Positions 1-9,931 of a DNA stretch of 64,000 nucleotides are shown here, in pieces (the first letter of the stretch is position 1; every line of letters begins with the position of its first letter). The notes below the pieces were generated by a model. The model searched no databases, was not told the origin of the DNA, and saw only the letters and a list, made by a program, of their open reading frames with translations. The stretch is from positions 868,001 to 932,000 of the forward strand of contig NZ_JACCFF010000001.1 in the NCBI RefSeq assembly GCF_013449725.1, in the 5' to 3' direction. Origin of the DNA: Mycobacteroides sp. LB1 (GTDB lineage Bacteria > Actinomycetota > Actinomycetes > Mycobacteriales > Mycobacteriaceae). Made by a program: the position numbers and the translations under genes.

Positions 1-259
1 CACCACCGATGAGACCGAGGCACATATCCGGGCACTCACCGTGCAGGCCGTGAGCCGGCCGGAATTCGCGCTGCAATCCGTGCGGTCGTACGACGTCGAG
101 GACGGCAAGCATGTGCGGGTGGTCGCGAAGCTGAGCACCGAAGAGCGCAACGACTCCCTGATGGAGTCCGCGGTAAGTCGGCTCAGCATGGAACCCGCTG
201 TGTCGTCAGTGCGCTGGCACGTCGATCGCGAAGAAGAGGTTGAAGCCAGTGAATGGTAA
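1..259 (+). CDS. MgtC/SapB-family membrane protein, C-terminal end (5' partial)
   Basis: The frame is open from base 2 to a TAA at 257-259, so only the last ~85 residues are inside the window. They resemble the C-terminal cytoplasmic ACT-like domain that follows the membrane helices in MgtC/SapB proteins (HIRAL, an RVVAKL strand, an AVSRLSMEPAVSSVRW stretch). MgtC proteins are linked to growth at low magnesium and to survival in macrophages. A corA gene starts 9 bp downstream on the same strand, so the two probably form a magnesium-related operon. The family call rests on the tail only; the membrane part is outside the window. Confidence 0.6.
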   Translation, partial: TTDETEAHIRALTVQAVSRPEFALQSVRSYDVEDGKHVRVVAKLSTEERNDSLMESAVSRLSMEPAVSSVRWHVDREEEVEASEW

Positions 260-268
260 GGAGACCCC

Positions 269-1399
269 ATGATTTCGCTACGGAGAGGCGCCCTGAGACG
301 GACGCCGTCACCCGAGGAGTTCATGGCGGTACACCGTGACTCCGATGAATACGACTCCGACCGCTCCGCATGCTCGGTGGAAGCCAGCATCGTCAACAGT
401 TCGGTGTACCGCGACGGGGTCAAGATCAGCACCACCAAAACCCTCGCCGACGCACTCGAGAGCTTGCCCGACGACTCGTCGATGGCATGGATTGGCATGT
501 ACCGGCCCAACGACGACCAATTACACGCGGCAGCAGACGAATTCGACCTGCATCCGTTGGCGGTGGAAGATGCCATCGACGCGCATCAGCGCCCGAAGCT
601 CGAACGTTACGGCAACACGCTTTTCGTGGTGTTGCGCGCGGCACGCTATGTGGACCGCACCGAGCGCGTCGACTTCGGTGAACTACATGTGTTCTGCGGC
701 AGTAACTTCATCCTCACAGTGCGGCATGCCGAATCCCCGGACCTGTCCGCGGTACGGGCTCGCATGGAGAGCCACCCCGAGCTGCTCCGGCTGGGGCCAG
801 AGGCGGTGCTGTACGCCATCTGCGATGCCGTGGTGGACGGATACGCGCCCGTCATCGCCGGTCTGCAGAACGATATCGACGAGATCGAGACCGAGGTGTT
901 CAGCGGCGATCCCAATGTTTCGCAACGTATCTACAAGCTGTCACGCGAGGTTATCGAGTTCCAGCGCGCCACCAAACCGCTGCTGGCGATGCTCAACAAC
1001 CTCTCGACGGGCTTCTCCAAGTACAACTCGAACGAGGAGCTGCGCAGCTATCTGCGCGACGTCACCGACCACGCCACCATGGTGGTGGAGCGGGCCGACG
1101 GTTTCCGTCAGCTGTTGGACAATATCCTGACCGTCAACTCGACCCTGGTGACTCAGGAGCAGAACGTCCAGATGCGCAGGCTCGCCGAGACCGCGTACCA
1201 ACAGAACGAGGAAATCAAGAAGGTGTCCGCGTGGGCGGCAATCCTGTTCGCCCCCACGCTGATCGGCACCGTGTACGGCATGAACTTCCAGAGCATGCCC
1301 GAGCTGGCTTGGAACTACGGGTATCCGCTCGCATTGGGACTGATGGTGCTGACATGTGTCAGCCTCTATGCGATATTCAAGGGACGCAACTGGCTGTAA
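269..1399 (+). CDS. corA: CorA-family magnesium/cobalt transporter
   Basis: This 376-residue protein has the CorA layout: a soluble N-terminal funnel domain with LHPLAVEDAIDAHQRPK near residues 97-113, a long helical region, and two membrane helices at the C-terminus. The first helix ends in the diagnostic YGMN selectivity loop (about residues 336-339), and the protein ends in GRNWL. Members are pentameric inner-membrane channels for Mg2+ (and Co2+/Ni2+). The ATG at 269 is preceded by AAGGAG at a good distance, so this start is well supported. It lies 9 bp after the mgtC-like gene and converges with tmk; a hairpin separates the two. Confidence 0.93.
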   Translation: MISLRRGALRRTPSPEEFMAVHRDSDEYDSDRSACSVEASIVNSSVYRDGVKISTTKTLADALESLPDDSSMAWIGMYRPNDDQLHAAADEFDLHPLAVEDAIDAHQRPKLERYGNTLFVVLRAARYVDRTERVDFGELHVFCGSNFILTVRHAESPDLSAVRARMESHPELLRLGPEAVLYAICDAVVDGYAPVIAGLQNDIDEIETEVFSGDPNVSQRIYKLSREVIEFQRATKPLLAMLNNLSTGFSKYNSNEELRSYLRDVTDHATMVVERADGFRQLLDNILTVNSTLVTQEQNVQMRRLAETAYQQNEEIKKVSAWAAILFAPTLIGTVYGMNFQSMPELAWNYGYPLALGLMVLTCVSLYAIFKGRNWL

Positions 1400-1412
1400 C
1401 CGCGCTCGCCCA

Positions 1413-1462
1413 GAGTGAAGCTATGGCGGGATTTCGACCGATTCCCCGCCGTGGTTTCACGC
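1413..1462. terminator. Bidirectional hairpin between corA and tmk
   Basis: Two 18-nt arms (1413-1430 and 1445-1462) pair at about 14 of 18 positions around a 14-nt loop, strongest at GGCGGG/CCCGCC. The hairpin lies exactly between the corA stop (1399) and the tmk stop (1463), where a shared terminator is expected. Read by eye; no folding energy was computed. Confidence 0.5.
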
Positions 1463-2095
1463 TCAGCGCAGCAGTGAGGCCGCCAGCGTCTCCGGGTCGC
1501 CGCCATCGGCGACCACCCACCGACCACCCCAGTTACGTTGTGCCAGATCGGCATACGCCGCAGACACCCGCGTCTGCAGGTCTCCATCGCGTTCGTAGGT
1601 GTCACGGGTGCGGTCACTCTCCTGCTGCTCACGCCGACGGGCACGCTGCTGGGCGAGCTCCGGCGAAACATTCAGGAAGACTTGCCAATCAGGACGGGGC
1701 AGGGCAAAACGCTCGAATTCCAGCTCATACACCCAGCGGGCCATATCGCCGCCGCCGTCCTGATGCAGCCGGGCCGCGCCGTACGCGGCATTCGAGGCCA
1801 CCCAGCGATCCAGGATCACGAGGTCGTTCGTGCGCTCCAGCCCCGCGAGCTCTTCACGGCAATCGCGCCGGTCCAGCGCGAACAGCACCCCCATCGCATA
1901 TGCGGAGGACACCACATCACCGTGCCCGCCTTTGAGCGACTCGGCCGCCAGGTCGGCATGCACCGAGCGGCCATAGCGCGGGAAGGCCAGCGTCGCAACG
2001 GATAACCCCTGGGCATTCCAGCGCGCTATCAGCGCCTCGGTAAGAGTGCGCTTGCCCGCGCCGTCGACACCCTCGATCGCAATCAGCTGGCCCAC
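1463..2095 (-). CDS. tmk: Thymidylate kinase (dTMP kinase)
   Basis: This 210-residue enzyme phosphorylates dTMP to dTDP with ATP, the last specific step to dTTP. The N-terminus IAIEGVDGAGKRTL is the P-loop (residues 5-18), and LDRWVASNAAYGAAR near residue 95 matches the DRY/DRW substrate-binding region. The start is GTG at 2095. The length matches the family. In M. tuberculosis tmk (Rv3247c) lies next to ahcY, as here, but there it is followed by mtrA-mtrB; here the downstream neighbour is a convergent corA. A strong hairpin separates it from ahcY, so it probably has its own promoter. Confidence 0.93.
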   Translation of the reverse strand: MGQLIAIEGVDGAGKRTLTEALIARWNAQGLSVATLAFPRYGRSVHADLAAESLKGGHGDVVSSAYAMGVLFALDRRDCREELAGLERTNDLVILDRWVASNAAYGAARLHQDGGGDMARWVYELEFERFALPRPDWQVFLNVSPELAQQRARRREQQESDRTRDTYERDGDLQTRVSAAYADLAQRNWGGRWVVADGGDPETLAASLLR

Positions 2096-2114
2096 GGCAG
2101 GTCAGCCTACGCAA

Positions 2115-2144
2115 AGGCCCCCCGCACCGGGGTGCAAGGGGCCT
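2115..2144 (-). terminator. Intrinsic-type terminator of ahcY
   Basis: A 30-nt inverted repeat has 14-nt arms (AGGCCCCCCGCACC against GGTGCAAGGGGCCT, 12 of 14 paired) and a 2-nt loop. On the minus strand it is followed by TTT. It lies 20 bp downstream of the ahcY stop and 20 bp upstream of the tmk start. Confidence 0.7.
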
Positions 2145-2163
2145 CTACGCAGATTAGCGGCGA

Positions 2164-3624
<1,461 letters not shown>

Positions 3625-3748
3625 CTTTTGTCTCTTCCGCCTCTAGTGAAGTATGTCAATCCCCTTGACTTACCGGGGTCCGTCACCAGGTTAGCGCGTA
3701 CGAGCGGCCGATTGTTAGATCAGGTAGCGAGATTTGTGGATGCGCAGG

Positions 3749-4399
3749 TCACGAGTCGCGGGTCGCCGCATTAGCTTCCACAAACGGCGAGAGCAGCCGC
3801 GCCATATCGAGGGCAACGTCATGGTCGGACTCCGGCGGCATGGAGACGTAACTGATCGCCAGCCGCACGATCGACCGGGCGAGGATGGCCGCGTCCTCCG
3901 CGCTGGCGCGCACCCAGCTGTTCTTGAACGACTCGGTAAGCCGGGCGGAGGCCGGCAGCACGATCGTGGCGCTGTCGACCGTTACCAGGCGCATCAGTTC
4001 GGGCTTGGCTTCGCCGGTCAATAGCGAGACAACCATCGGATCGGCGGCGCTATCGGCGAAGAACGCGGCGAATCCCGCGTGCAGGGCGCCGTGAATGTCG
4101 CCGACATGGGCGTAGATCGCGTCATTGACGGCGCCGGCGAGCCGCATGGCCAATCGCAACGCATACCCCTGGGCCAACCCCTGTCGGGAGCCGAACTCGT
4201 TGTACAGCGTCTGACGGCTGACTCCCGCCCGGCGGGCCACATCGGACATGGTTACCGCCGACCAGTCCTGTTGCCGCAGAAGATCTCCGAGCGCATCGAG
4301 GACCGATTCGCGAAGCAGCGCCCGCGCGGCCTCGGCATACGGCACTCGCGGCGTCACACCGGGGAGCCTGGCAGGCGCGGTGTACTCGGTCAATGTCAT
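3749..4399 (-). CDS. alkX: TetR-family regulator of the alkane hydroxylase operon (AlkX-like)
   Basis: This 216-residue repressor-type protein has a TetR N-terminal helix-turn-helix: VTMSDVARRAGVSRQTLYNEF, about residues 45-65. The remaining all-helical domain would bind a ligand, probably a fatty acid or related lipid. I start it at the ATG at 4399 because rubB's stop ends one base upstream; the frame is open further upstream, but that stretch lies inside rubB. It is the last gene of alkB-rubA-rubB-alkX, equivalent to Rv3249c. TetR proteins in this position generally autoregulate their operon; a TTGTCTAGACAA palindrome upstream of alkB (6070-6081) is a reasonable operator candidate, by inference. 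Confidence 0.85.
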   Translation of the reverse strand: MTLTEYTAPARLPGVTPRVPYAEAARALLRESVLDALGDLLRQQDWSAVTMSDVARRAGVSRQTLYNEFGSRQGLAQGYALRLAMRLAGAVNDAIYAHVGDIHGALHAGFAAFFADSAADPMVVSLLTGEAKPELMRLVTVDSATIVLPASARLTESFKNSWVRASAEDAAILARSIVRLAISYVSMPPESDHDVALDMARLLSPFVEANAATRDS

Positions 4400-4400
4400 G

Positions 4401-4589
4401 TCATGGTCTCGCGATCTCCACCATGGCGAAATCGGCCTTCGCGGCGCCGCAGTCGGGGCAGCTCCAGTCGTCGGGAATATCGTCCCAGCGAGTGCCCGGC
4501 CCAATGCCATCCTCCGGCCAGCCCAGTGCCTCGTCGTACTGGAATCCACACTGCATGCATTCGAACAGCTTGTAGTCGTCGTCGCTCAT
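4401..4589 (-). CDS. rubB: Rubredoxin RubB
   Basis: This 62-residue iron protein passes electrons from rubredoxin reductase to the alkane hydroxylase. Two CxxC/CxxCG motifs ([11 protein letters not shown] and CPDCGAAK) supply the four cysteines that bind one iron, and the central [13 protein letters not shown] is a typical rubredoxin signature. The start is the ATG at 4589, giving [11 protein letters not shown]; a longer frame upstream overlaps rubA and has no family resemblance. This ATG overlaps the rubA stop by 4 bp (ATGA), indicating translational coupling. The stop is one base from the alkX start. Confidence 0.93.
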   Translation of the reverse strand: MSDDDYKLFECMQCGFQYDEALGWPEDGIGPGTRWDDIPDDWSCPDCGAAKADFAMVEIARP

Positions 4590-4762
4590 GAATCCGCTCC
4601 TTGTAGGGCTTCGAAATCCACCTTCTCGCGCACTCCACAATCAGGGCAGCACCAGTCGTCGGGAATCTCCGACCACGCCGTCCCCGCCGGGAACCCCTCT
4701 CGAGGGGCTCCCGCGCTCTCGTTGTACAGGTACTGACATACGGGGCAACGGTACTGCGACAT
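4586..4762 (-). CDS. rubA: Rubredoxin RubA
   Basis: This is a 58-residue protein translated by hand: it begins [16 protein letters not shown] and continues with [19 protein letters not shown]. The CPVC and CPDC pairs are the four iron ligands. It is paralogous to the adjacent RubB; paired rubredoxins after alkB are usual in actinobacteria, one often being the form that supports alkane oxidation. The ATG at 4762 begins one base after the alkB stop (4764), and the stop overlaps the rubB start. It is equivalent to Rv3251c. Confidence 0.93.
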   Translation of the reverse strand: MSQYRCPVCQYLYNESAGAPREGFPAGTAWSEIPDDWCCPDCGVREKVDFEALQGADS

Positions 4763-4763
4763 G

Positions 4764-5993
4764 TCAGGCCGCCTCTTCCGTCACGCCGTACTTGGCCAGA
4801 ATCTTTGTGCGCTTGCTCGGCTGGATGTTCACCTTGGTGATGTCGCCGTCGTAGTGCTCCAACACCCGCTGATCCATGATCTTGCGCCACAGCGGCGGGA
4901 AGTACGCCAGCGTCAGCATCGTCGCGTATCCGCTGGGCAGGTTCGGCGCGCCGTCCATGCTGCGCAGGGTCTGGTAGCGCCGCGTGGGGTTGGCGTGGTG
5001 ATCGCTGTGCCGCTGCAGGTGGTACAGGAAGATATTGGTCACCAGATGGTCGGAGTTCCAGCTGTGCTTGGGCGTGCAGCGCTCGTACCGTCCACCGGCA
5101 ACCTTCTGCCGCATCAGCCCATAGTGCTCCAGATAGTTCACCGTCTCCAGGAGAGTGAAGCCGAAGACTGCCTGGATGACCAGGTACGGAATGACCGCGG
5201 CGCCGAAGATCGCGATGGTGACACCAAACAGGACTGCCGACATCAGCCATGCGTTGACCACGTCGTTACTCGGGTGCAGTACGAACCGATTGAGCCGCTT
5301 CATGCGGGTGGCCTCAAGATTCCAGGAGGACTTCAGACTGCCCCAGACGCTGCGCGGCCAGAAGCCCCAGAACGTCTCGCCGAAGCGTGAACTGGCCGGA
5401 TCCTCGGGAGTCGCGACGCGCACGTGATGTCCGCGGTTGTGCTCGATGTAGAAGTGGCCGTAGAAGGTCTGCGCCAGCGTGATCTTCGAGAACCAGCGCT
5501 CCAACTCGTCCTTCTTATGCCCCATTTCGTGGGCGGTGTTGATGCCGATGCCGCCAAGCACACCAATCGAGAGCGCGATGCCCAGCTTGGAGATCCAGCT
5601 GATGCCATGGTCGAACCCGATCCAGCTCAGGTCGGTGGCAGCGAAGTAGTAGGCGCCCAGGAAGAAGCTCGCGTACTGGAATGGGATGAAGATGTAGGTG
5701 CAGTACCGGTAGTACTTGTCGTTCTCCAGCGCCTCCATCGCCTCATCGGGCGGGTTCTCGCCGTCGGGCCCGAAGCGCAGATCCAGCGCCGGCAAGATCA
5801 CGTACAGCAGCGCGGGACCGATCCAGAAAAACAGTGGCGAGATCTGCTGCCAGCCGAGCTGGTTCATCACATAGACCAACCCTGTCGCGATGAAGATCGC
5901 GGTGGGCGGGATCATCCCGTAGAGCCACATGTAGCGCTTGCGGTCGCGCCACTGGACGGGCAGGTCATGGGCTGCTTCAAGGTTGGACGTCAT
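4764..5993 (-). CDS. alkB: Alkane 1-monooxygenase (membrane di-iron hydroxylase)
   Basis: AlkB oxidises medium-chain n-alkanes to 1-alkanols at the inner membrane, using rubredoxin electrons. This 409-residue protein has the eight-histidine di-iron motifs: HEMGHKK, EHNRGHH, and LQRHSDHH, plus the NYLEHYG motif. Hydrophobic helices occupy the N-terminal half (MWLYGMIPPTAIFIATGLVYV and others). I chose the ATG at 5993 (MTSNLEAAHDLP) because GAGGAGA lies 6-7 nt before it; a frame 14 codons longer exists without such a site. It heads the alkB-rubA-rubB-alkX operon. About 225 bp of upstream DNA holds a TTGTCTAGACAA palindrome likely to be regulatory. Confidence 0.96.
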   Translation of the reverse strand: MTSNLEAAHDLPVQWRDRKRYMWLYGMIPPTAIFIATGLVYVMNQLGWQQISPLFFWIGPALLYVILPALDLRFGPDGENPPDEAMEALENDKYYRYCTYIFIPFQYASFFLGAYYFAATDLSWIGFDHGISWISKLGIALSIGVLGGIGINTAHEMGHKKDELERWFSKITLAQTFYGHFYIEHNRGHHVRVATPEDPASSRFGETFWGFWPRSVWGSLKSSWNLEATRMKRLNRFVLHPSNDVVNAWLMSAVLFGVTIAIFGAAVIPYLVIQAVFGFTLLETVNYLEHYGLMRQKVAGGRYERCTPKHSWNSDHLVTNIFLYHLQRHSDHHANPTRRYQTLRSMDGAPNLPSGYATMLTLAYFPPLWRKIMDQRVLEHYDGDITKVNIQPSKRTKILAKYGVTEEAA

Positions 5994-6069
5994 CGTCACT
6001 GTCTCCTCGGTCGAAATCTGCGTGAGGTACATCACCGAACAAGCTTGACGATAGGTGATGCTTCGTCGC

Positions 6070-6081
6070 TTGTCTAGACAA
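6070..6081. promoter_or_regulatory. 12-bp palindrome upstream of alkB (candidate TetR operator)
   Basis: TTGTCTAGACAA is a perfect palindrome 76 bp upstream of the alkB start. TetR proteins bind such symmetric sites, and alkX in the same operon encodes one. The 10-bp core TGTCTAGACA recurs upstream of the giant synthetase (58923-58932). On the minus strand a TTTACA lies about 17 nt before TAGACA, so the palindrome could overlap a promoter. Binding is inferred. Confidence 0.5.
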
Positions 6082-6217
6082 ATGAGTATGTTTTGTAAAG
6101 TGCCTGGTGGCGCGCGTCACTCATTGGTTGTCGATGCAGATTCGCCGAGAATGGGAGTTAGGGACAGCAGAGTCGGACTTTGTGTCCACAACGCCCACGG
6201 TCGGCGTTGTGCGAGGG

Positions 6218-7693
6218 CTACTGGTCGACGGCTACGCGTAACCCGAGCACTGAGTGCCGACGGCTGTAGGCGAAGTAGACGACGACACCGATAGCCATCC
6301 ACGCCAACGCGAACAGCCAGGTGCGCACAGCAAGGTTGAGCATCAACCATCCGCAGGCGAGGATCGCGATGATCGGCAGCCACGGCACACCCGGGGCCCG
6401 GAAGGCACGCGGCAGGTCAGGCCGGGACCGCCGCAACACGATGACGCCGGCCGAGACGAGCACGAAAGCAAACAACGTGCCGACGTTGACGATCTCCTCC
6501 AGACCTTCGATCGGGGTGAAGGCTGCGGCCAGCGCGACAAGGAAGCCGACGATCAGGGTGATCCGTGTCGGCGTACCGTGCGATCCGGTTCTCGCCAGCT
6601 CACGCGGTAAAAGTCCGTCCCTACACATTGCGAAGATGACCCGGATCTGCCCAAGCATCAGCACCATGACCACGGTGGTCAGCCCGGCCAGCGCACCGAT
6701 GGCGATGACCTTGGCTGCCCAGTCGACGCCGTTCAGGTGGAAGGCCGTGGACAGATTCGGGTGCGAGTCGGCTGCTCGGAGGTCGCTGTACTTGACCATG
6801 CCGGAGAGCACCACGGTGACCGCGACATACAGGACGGTGACGATCACGAGCGACGCGATGATGCCGCGCGGCACATCCTTTTGCGGATTCCGGGTTTCCT
6901 CCGCGGTCGTGGCGACGACATCGAAACCGATGAATGCGAAGAACACGATCGAGGCGCCGGCCAGCACACCGAACCAGCCGTACTGACTTCCAGAACCGCC
7001 GGCAATGAATGAGAACAACGACTGATCCAGTCCGGTCCTGCTGGAACCACCGGCCTCCGGCGGCGGGATGAACGGCGTGTAGTTGGACGCCTTGATGAAA
7101 AAGGCACCGACGATGATCACCAGCAGCACCACCAGAACCTTGACGGTCGTGACGACGAGGGACACCCGTGAGGACAGCTTGGTGCCGAAAGCGAGAAGCA
7201 CCGTCAACACGGAAACGATGAGCAACGCACCCCAGTCGACCTTGAGCGACCCGAGATGCACTGTGCTACTGGAGAACCCAAATACGGTGCTCAGATAACT
7301 CGACCAGCCCTTGGCGACAGTGGCCGCGCCAACCGAGAACTCCAGAATGAGATCCCAGCCCAGGATCCAGGCAGCGAACTCGCCGAATGTCGCATAGGAG
7401 AACGTATAGGCGCTACCGGCAACCGGGATGGTGGAGGCGAATTCGGCGTAGCACATCGCCGCCAGGCCGCACCCGAGCGCGGCCATGATGAATGACAGCG
7501 AGATCGCAGGCCCGGTGACATTGGCCGCCGTCGACGCGGTGACGGTGAAGATACCGGCCCCGATGACCACCGAGACGCCGAAAACGGTGAGATCCCACCA
7601 GGTTAGGTCCCGACGGAGCTTGGTCTCCGGCTCGTCGGTATCCGCGATCGACTGTTCGACAGACTTCGTACGCCACAATCCGCTACCCGGCAT
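6218..7693 (-). CDS. APC-family amino-acid permease
   Basis: This is a 491-residue integral membrane protein with about twelve hydrophobic helices. The first contains FGVSVVIGAGIF (the APC-family unwound helix 1), followed later by AFIGFDVVATTAEETRNPQKDVPRGI, a strong signature of cationic amino-acid transporters. It probably imports basic amino acids; substrate specificity cannot be read directly. I start at the ATG at 7693; a TTG start at 7711 is also possible. It is equivalent to Rv3253c. It is transcribed in the same direction as the cation-efflux gene, 53 bp upstream. Confidence 0.88.
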   Translation of the reverse strand: MPGSGLWRTKSVEQSIADTDEPETKLRRDLTWWDLTVFGVSVVIGAGIFTVTASTAANVTGPAISLSFIMAALGCGLAAMCYAEFASTIPVAGSAYTFSYATFGEFAAWILGWDLILEFSVGAATVAKGWSSYLSTVFGFSSSTVHLGSLKVDWGALLIVSVLTVLLAFGTKLSSRVSLVVTTVKVLVVLLVIIVGAFFIKASNYTPFIPPPEAGGSSRTGLDQSLFSFIAGGSGSQYGWFGVLAGASIVFFAFIGFDVVATTAEETRNPQKDVPRGIIASLVIVTVLYVAVTVVLSGMVKYSDLRAADSHPNLSTAFHLNGVDWAAKVIAIGALAGLTTVVMVLMLGQIRVIFAMCRDGLLPRELARTGSHGTPTRITLIVGFLVALAAAFTPIEGLEEIVNVGTLFAFVLVSAGVIVLRRSRPDLPRAFRAPGVPWLPIIAILACGWLMLNLAVRTWLFALAWMAIGVVVYFAYSRRHSVLGLRVAVDQ

Positions 7694-7746
7694 TACGGCA
7701 GTCTCGCACAAGCCCCATGCTCACGACGGTTGATCACGCCGTCTAG

Positions 7747-8670
7747 CTAAGAATCGGCGGGCGAGCGATCCAGATCGGGCTCAAGGTAGATCACCGTCGC
7801 GATCGGAACCGCCTCCCGCACCCGCTGCTCGGCACCGTCGATCGTGGCAGCGACCCGCGGCAGGTCCGCTTTCGGTGAAATCGCGATCTTCGCCGCGACC
7901 AGAAGCTCCTCCGGGCCCAGATACTGGGTACGGCAATGGATTACCCGATCGACGTGATCGGTGCCGGCCAGCGCGTCCAGGATCGCCCGCTCCTGCGCTG
8001 CGGTCGCGCCCTCGCCGATCAACAGACTCTTCATCTCGACCATCAGGACGATCGCGATGATGCCCAGCAGCACGCCGATCGCCATGGTGCCGATGCCGTC
8101 CCATATCGGGTCGCCGGTCGCGATCGTCATACCAACGCCGAACAGCGCGAACACCAACCCCAGCAGGGCACCCGTGTCCTCAAGCAGCACGACCGGGAGC
8201 TCAGGATTGCGTGAGTTGCGGATGAACTGCCACCAGCTGGCCTTGCCCTTCAGTGGCTTGGACTCCACGAACGCGGTGCGGAAGCTGTAGCCCTCCAGCC
8301 CTATCGCAAGGACCAGGATCACGATCGCGACGATAGGAGAAGAAAGATGCTCGGGGGCGTGCACCTTGTGATAGCCCTCGTACAGGGCAAAGACCGAACC
8401 GAGCGTGAACAACACCAGTGCGACCACAAAGGAGTAGAAGAATCGGCTGCGCCCATACCCGAACGGGTGCAGGCGATCTGCTTCCCTGCTCGCGGCACGC
8501 TGTCCATAGAGCAGCAGGCCCTGGTTCGAGGTGTCCGCCACCGAGTGCACGGACTCGGCGAGCATCGACGAACTCCCGGTAATCAGAAAGCCGGCGAACT
8601 TGGCCACCGCGATACCGGCATTGGCTGCCAGGGCCGCAATGATCGCCTTCTTACTACCGCCTGCCGACAT
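7747..8670 (-). CDS. Cation diffusion facilitator (CDF) efflux protein
   Basis: This 307-residue inner-membrane antiporter probably exports Zn2+ or another divalent metal in exchange for protons. SSSMLAESVHSVADTSNQ (about residues 26-43) is the CDF helix-2 motif with the metal-binding His/Asp pattern, and LHPFGYGRSRFFYSFV follows in loop 2-3. Later come hydrophobic helices and a small cytoplasmic domain ending TVIYLEPD. The ATG at 8670 (MSAGGSKK) has GGAGAG upstream; the longer frame overlaps manA. It follows manA by 43 bp and may be co-transcribed. The metal is not predictable from what I can see. Confidence 0.87.
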   Translation of the reverse strand: MSAGGSKKAIIAALAANAGIAVAKFAGFLITGSSSMLAESVHSVADTSNQGLLLYGQRAASREADRLHPFGYGRSRFFYSFVVALVLFTLGSVFALYEGYHKVHAPEHLSSPIVAIVILVLAIGLEGYSFRTAFVESKPLKGKASWWQFIRNSRNPELPVVLLEDTGALLGLVFALFGVGMTIATGDPIWDGIGTMAIGVLLGIIAIVLMVEMKSLLIGEGATAAQERAILDALAGTDHVDRVIHCRTQYLGPEELLVAAKIAISPKADLPRVAATIDGAEQRVREAVPIATVIYLEPDLDRSPADS

Positions 8671-8713
8671 CGTCTCTCCTTCTGTCCCCGACTCGTCTTG
8701 CCCCGGTAGATCG

Positions 8714-9931
8714 CTACGCGTCCGCGTCGACTGTCGCCAAGAACACCCGGGCATCGGACTGCCCAGTCAGCGTGACACTTCCACCGTCGGCCGGCACCCA
8801 CACCGACTGTCCGGCGCGCACCCTGAGGTCCGTCTCCGAACCGTCCAGCCTCACGCTGCCCTGGGTGCAGAGCAGTATCCGCGGCCCCTTGACCCCGACA
8901 GCCGTTCGCTCACCGTCCACGAGATCGAAACGGGACAACGCGAACTCCTTCGCAGGCGTGCGATACCGGGTTTCCGCACCGTCGGTGACCGTCTCGACGT
9001 GCAGATGCTTTTCCGCAGCAGGTGAAAAATCCAGCACTCGAAGCAACTCGGGTACGTCGACGTGTTTCGGGGTCAGTCCGCCGCGCAAGACGTTGTCGGA
9101 GTTGGCCATGACCTCTACCGCAAGGCCACGCAGATATGCGTGCAGGTTTCCGGCAGGCAGATAGATCCCCTCCCCCGGTTCCAGCGTGAGCCGATTCAAC
9201 AACAGGGATGCAAGCACTCCGGCATCAGCGGGATAACGCTCACCCAACTCCAGGAGGGTGCGCGCCTCGGCACGAAAGCGCACGTTGTCGGAGGACAGAT
9301 AGCGCACCGCGCCGTCCAGCACCGCCGGCACCAACAGATCCAAGCTCGGCTGCGGAAGGGTTATCCAGGTGGTGAACAAGGCCCGGAGTCCGTCTGCGTC
9401 GGATTGCCCGTCCAGCAGATTCACATACGGCGTCAGCTCGTCGACATCCAGGGCATGAAACAGCGCCATGGTGTCGCCGGGGTCGCGGAAGCCGGCCAAC
9501 GCCTCGAAACGGTCCAGCGCTACTACCAGTTCCGGCTTGTGATTGCGATCGCGGTAATTGCGCACCGGGGAGTTGAGCGGCACGCCGGCCGCCTCTTCGC
9601 GCGCGTACCCGTCGGCCGCCTGCTGCGCGCTGGGGTGCGCCTGCAACGACAGCGGCTCATCGGCGGCCAGCACCTTGAGCAGGAAGGGCAGCTGATCACC
9701 GAACTCTGCCACCGACGCCGAACCCAACTGCCCGGCCGGATCCGCGGCCACCACGTCGAGCAATGACTTTGCACCACCGCCTGTTTCCAGGTACGCGGGA
9801 TCGGCCGGATGCGCACCCAGCCAAAGCTCGGCTTCCGGATGCGGTGTAGGCGTTGGGCGTCCGGTGAACTCGGCGATGGCTGTTCGCGAACCCCAGGCGT
9901 ACGTCCTGATCGCCCCCCTGAGTAGATTCAC
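8714..9931 (-). CDS. manA: Mannose-6-phosphate isomerase, class I
   Basis: ManA interconverts fructose-6-phosphate and mannose-6-phosphate, the entry point to mannose-containing glycolipids (PIMs, LM, LAM) and glycoproteins. The 405-residue protein shows the zinc-site region LSLQAHPSAQQA near residue 93 and GIYLPAGNLHAYLRG about residues 259-273 followed by LRGGLTPKHVDVPELL. It begins with GTG at 9931, overlapping the stop of the upstream TobH-like gene by 4 bp (GTGA), so translation is coupled. It is equivalent to Rv3255c. With pmmA upstream and manC about 8 kb away it supplies GDP-mannose. Confidence 0.94.
   Translation of the reverse strand: MNLLRGAIRTYAWGSRTAIAEFTGRPTPTPHPEAELWLGAHPADPAYLETGGGAKSLLDVVAADPAGQLGSASVAEFGDQLPFLLKVLAADEPLSLQAHPSAQQAADGYAREEAAGVPLNSPVRNYRDRNHKPELVVALDRFEALAGFRDPGDTMALFHALDVDELTPYVNLLDGQSDADGLRALFTTWITLPQPSLDLLVPAVLDGAVRYLSSDNVRFRAEARTLLELGERYPADAGVLASLLLNRLTLEPGEGIYLPAGNLHAYLRGLAVEVMANSDNVLRGGLTPKHVDVPELLRVLDFSPAAEKHLHVETVTDGAETRYRTPAKEFALSRFDLVDGERTAVGVKGPRILLCTQGSVRLDGSETDLRVRAGQSVWVPADGGSVTLTGQSDARVFLATVDADA

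Noticed and set aside
4590..4640. Longer start of rubB
   Set aside because: It lies wholly within rubA, and the ATGA overlap at 4586-4589 gives the expected rubredoxin N-terminus.
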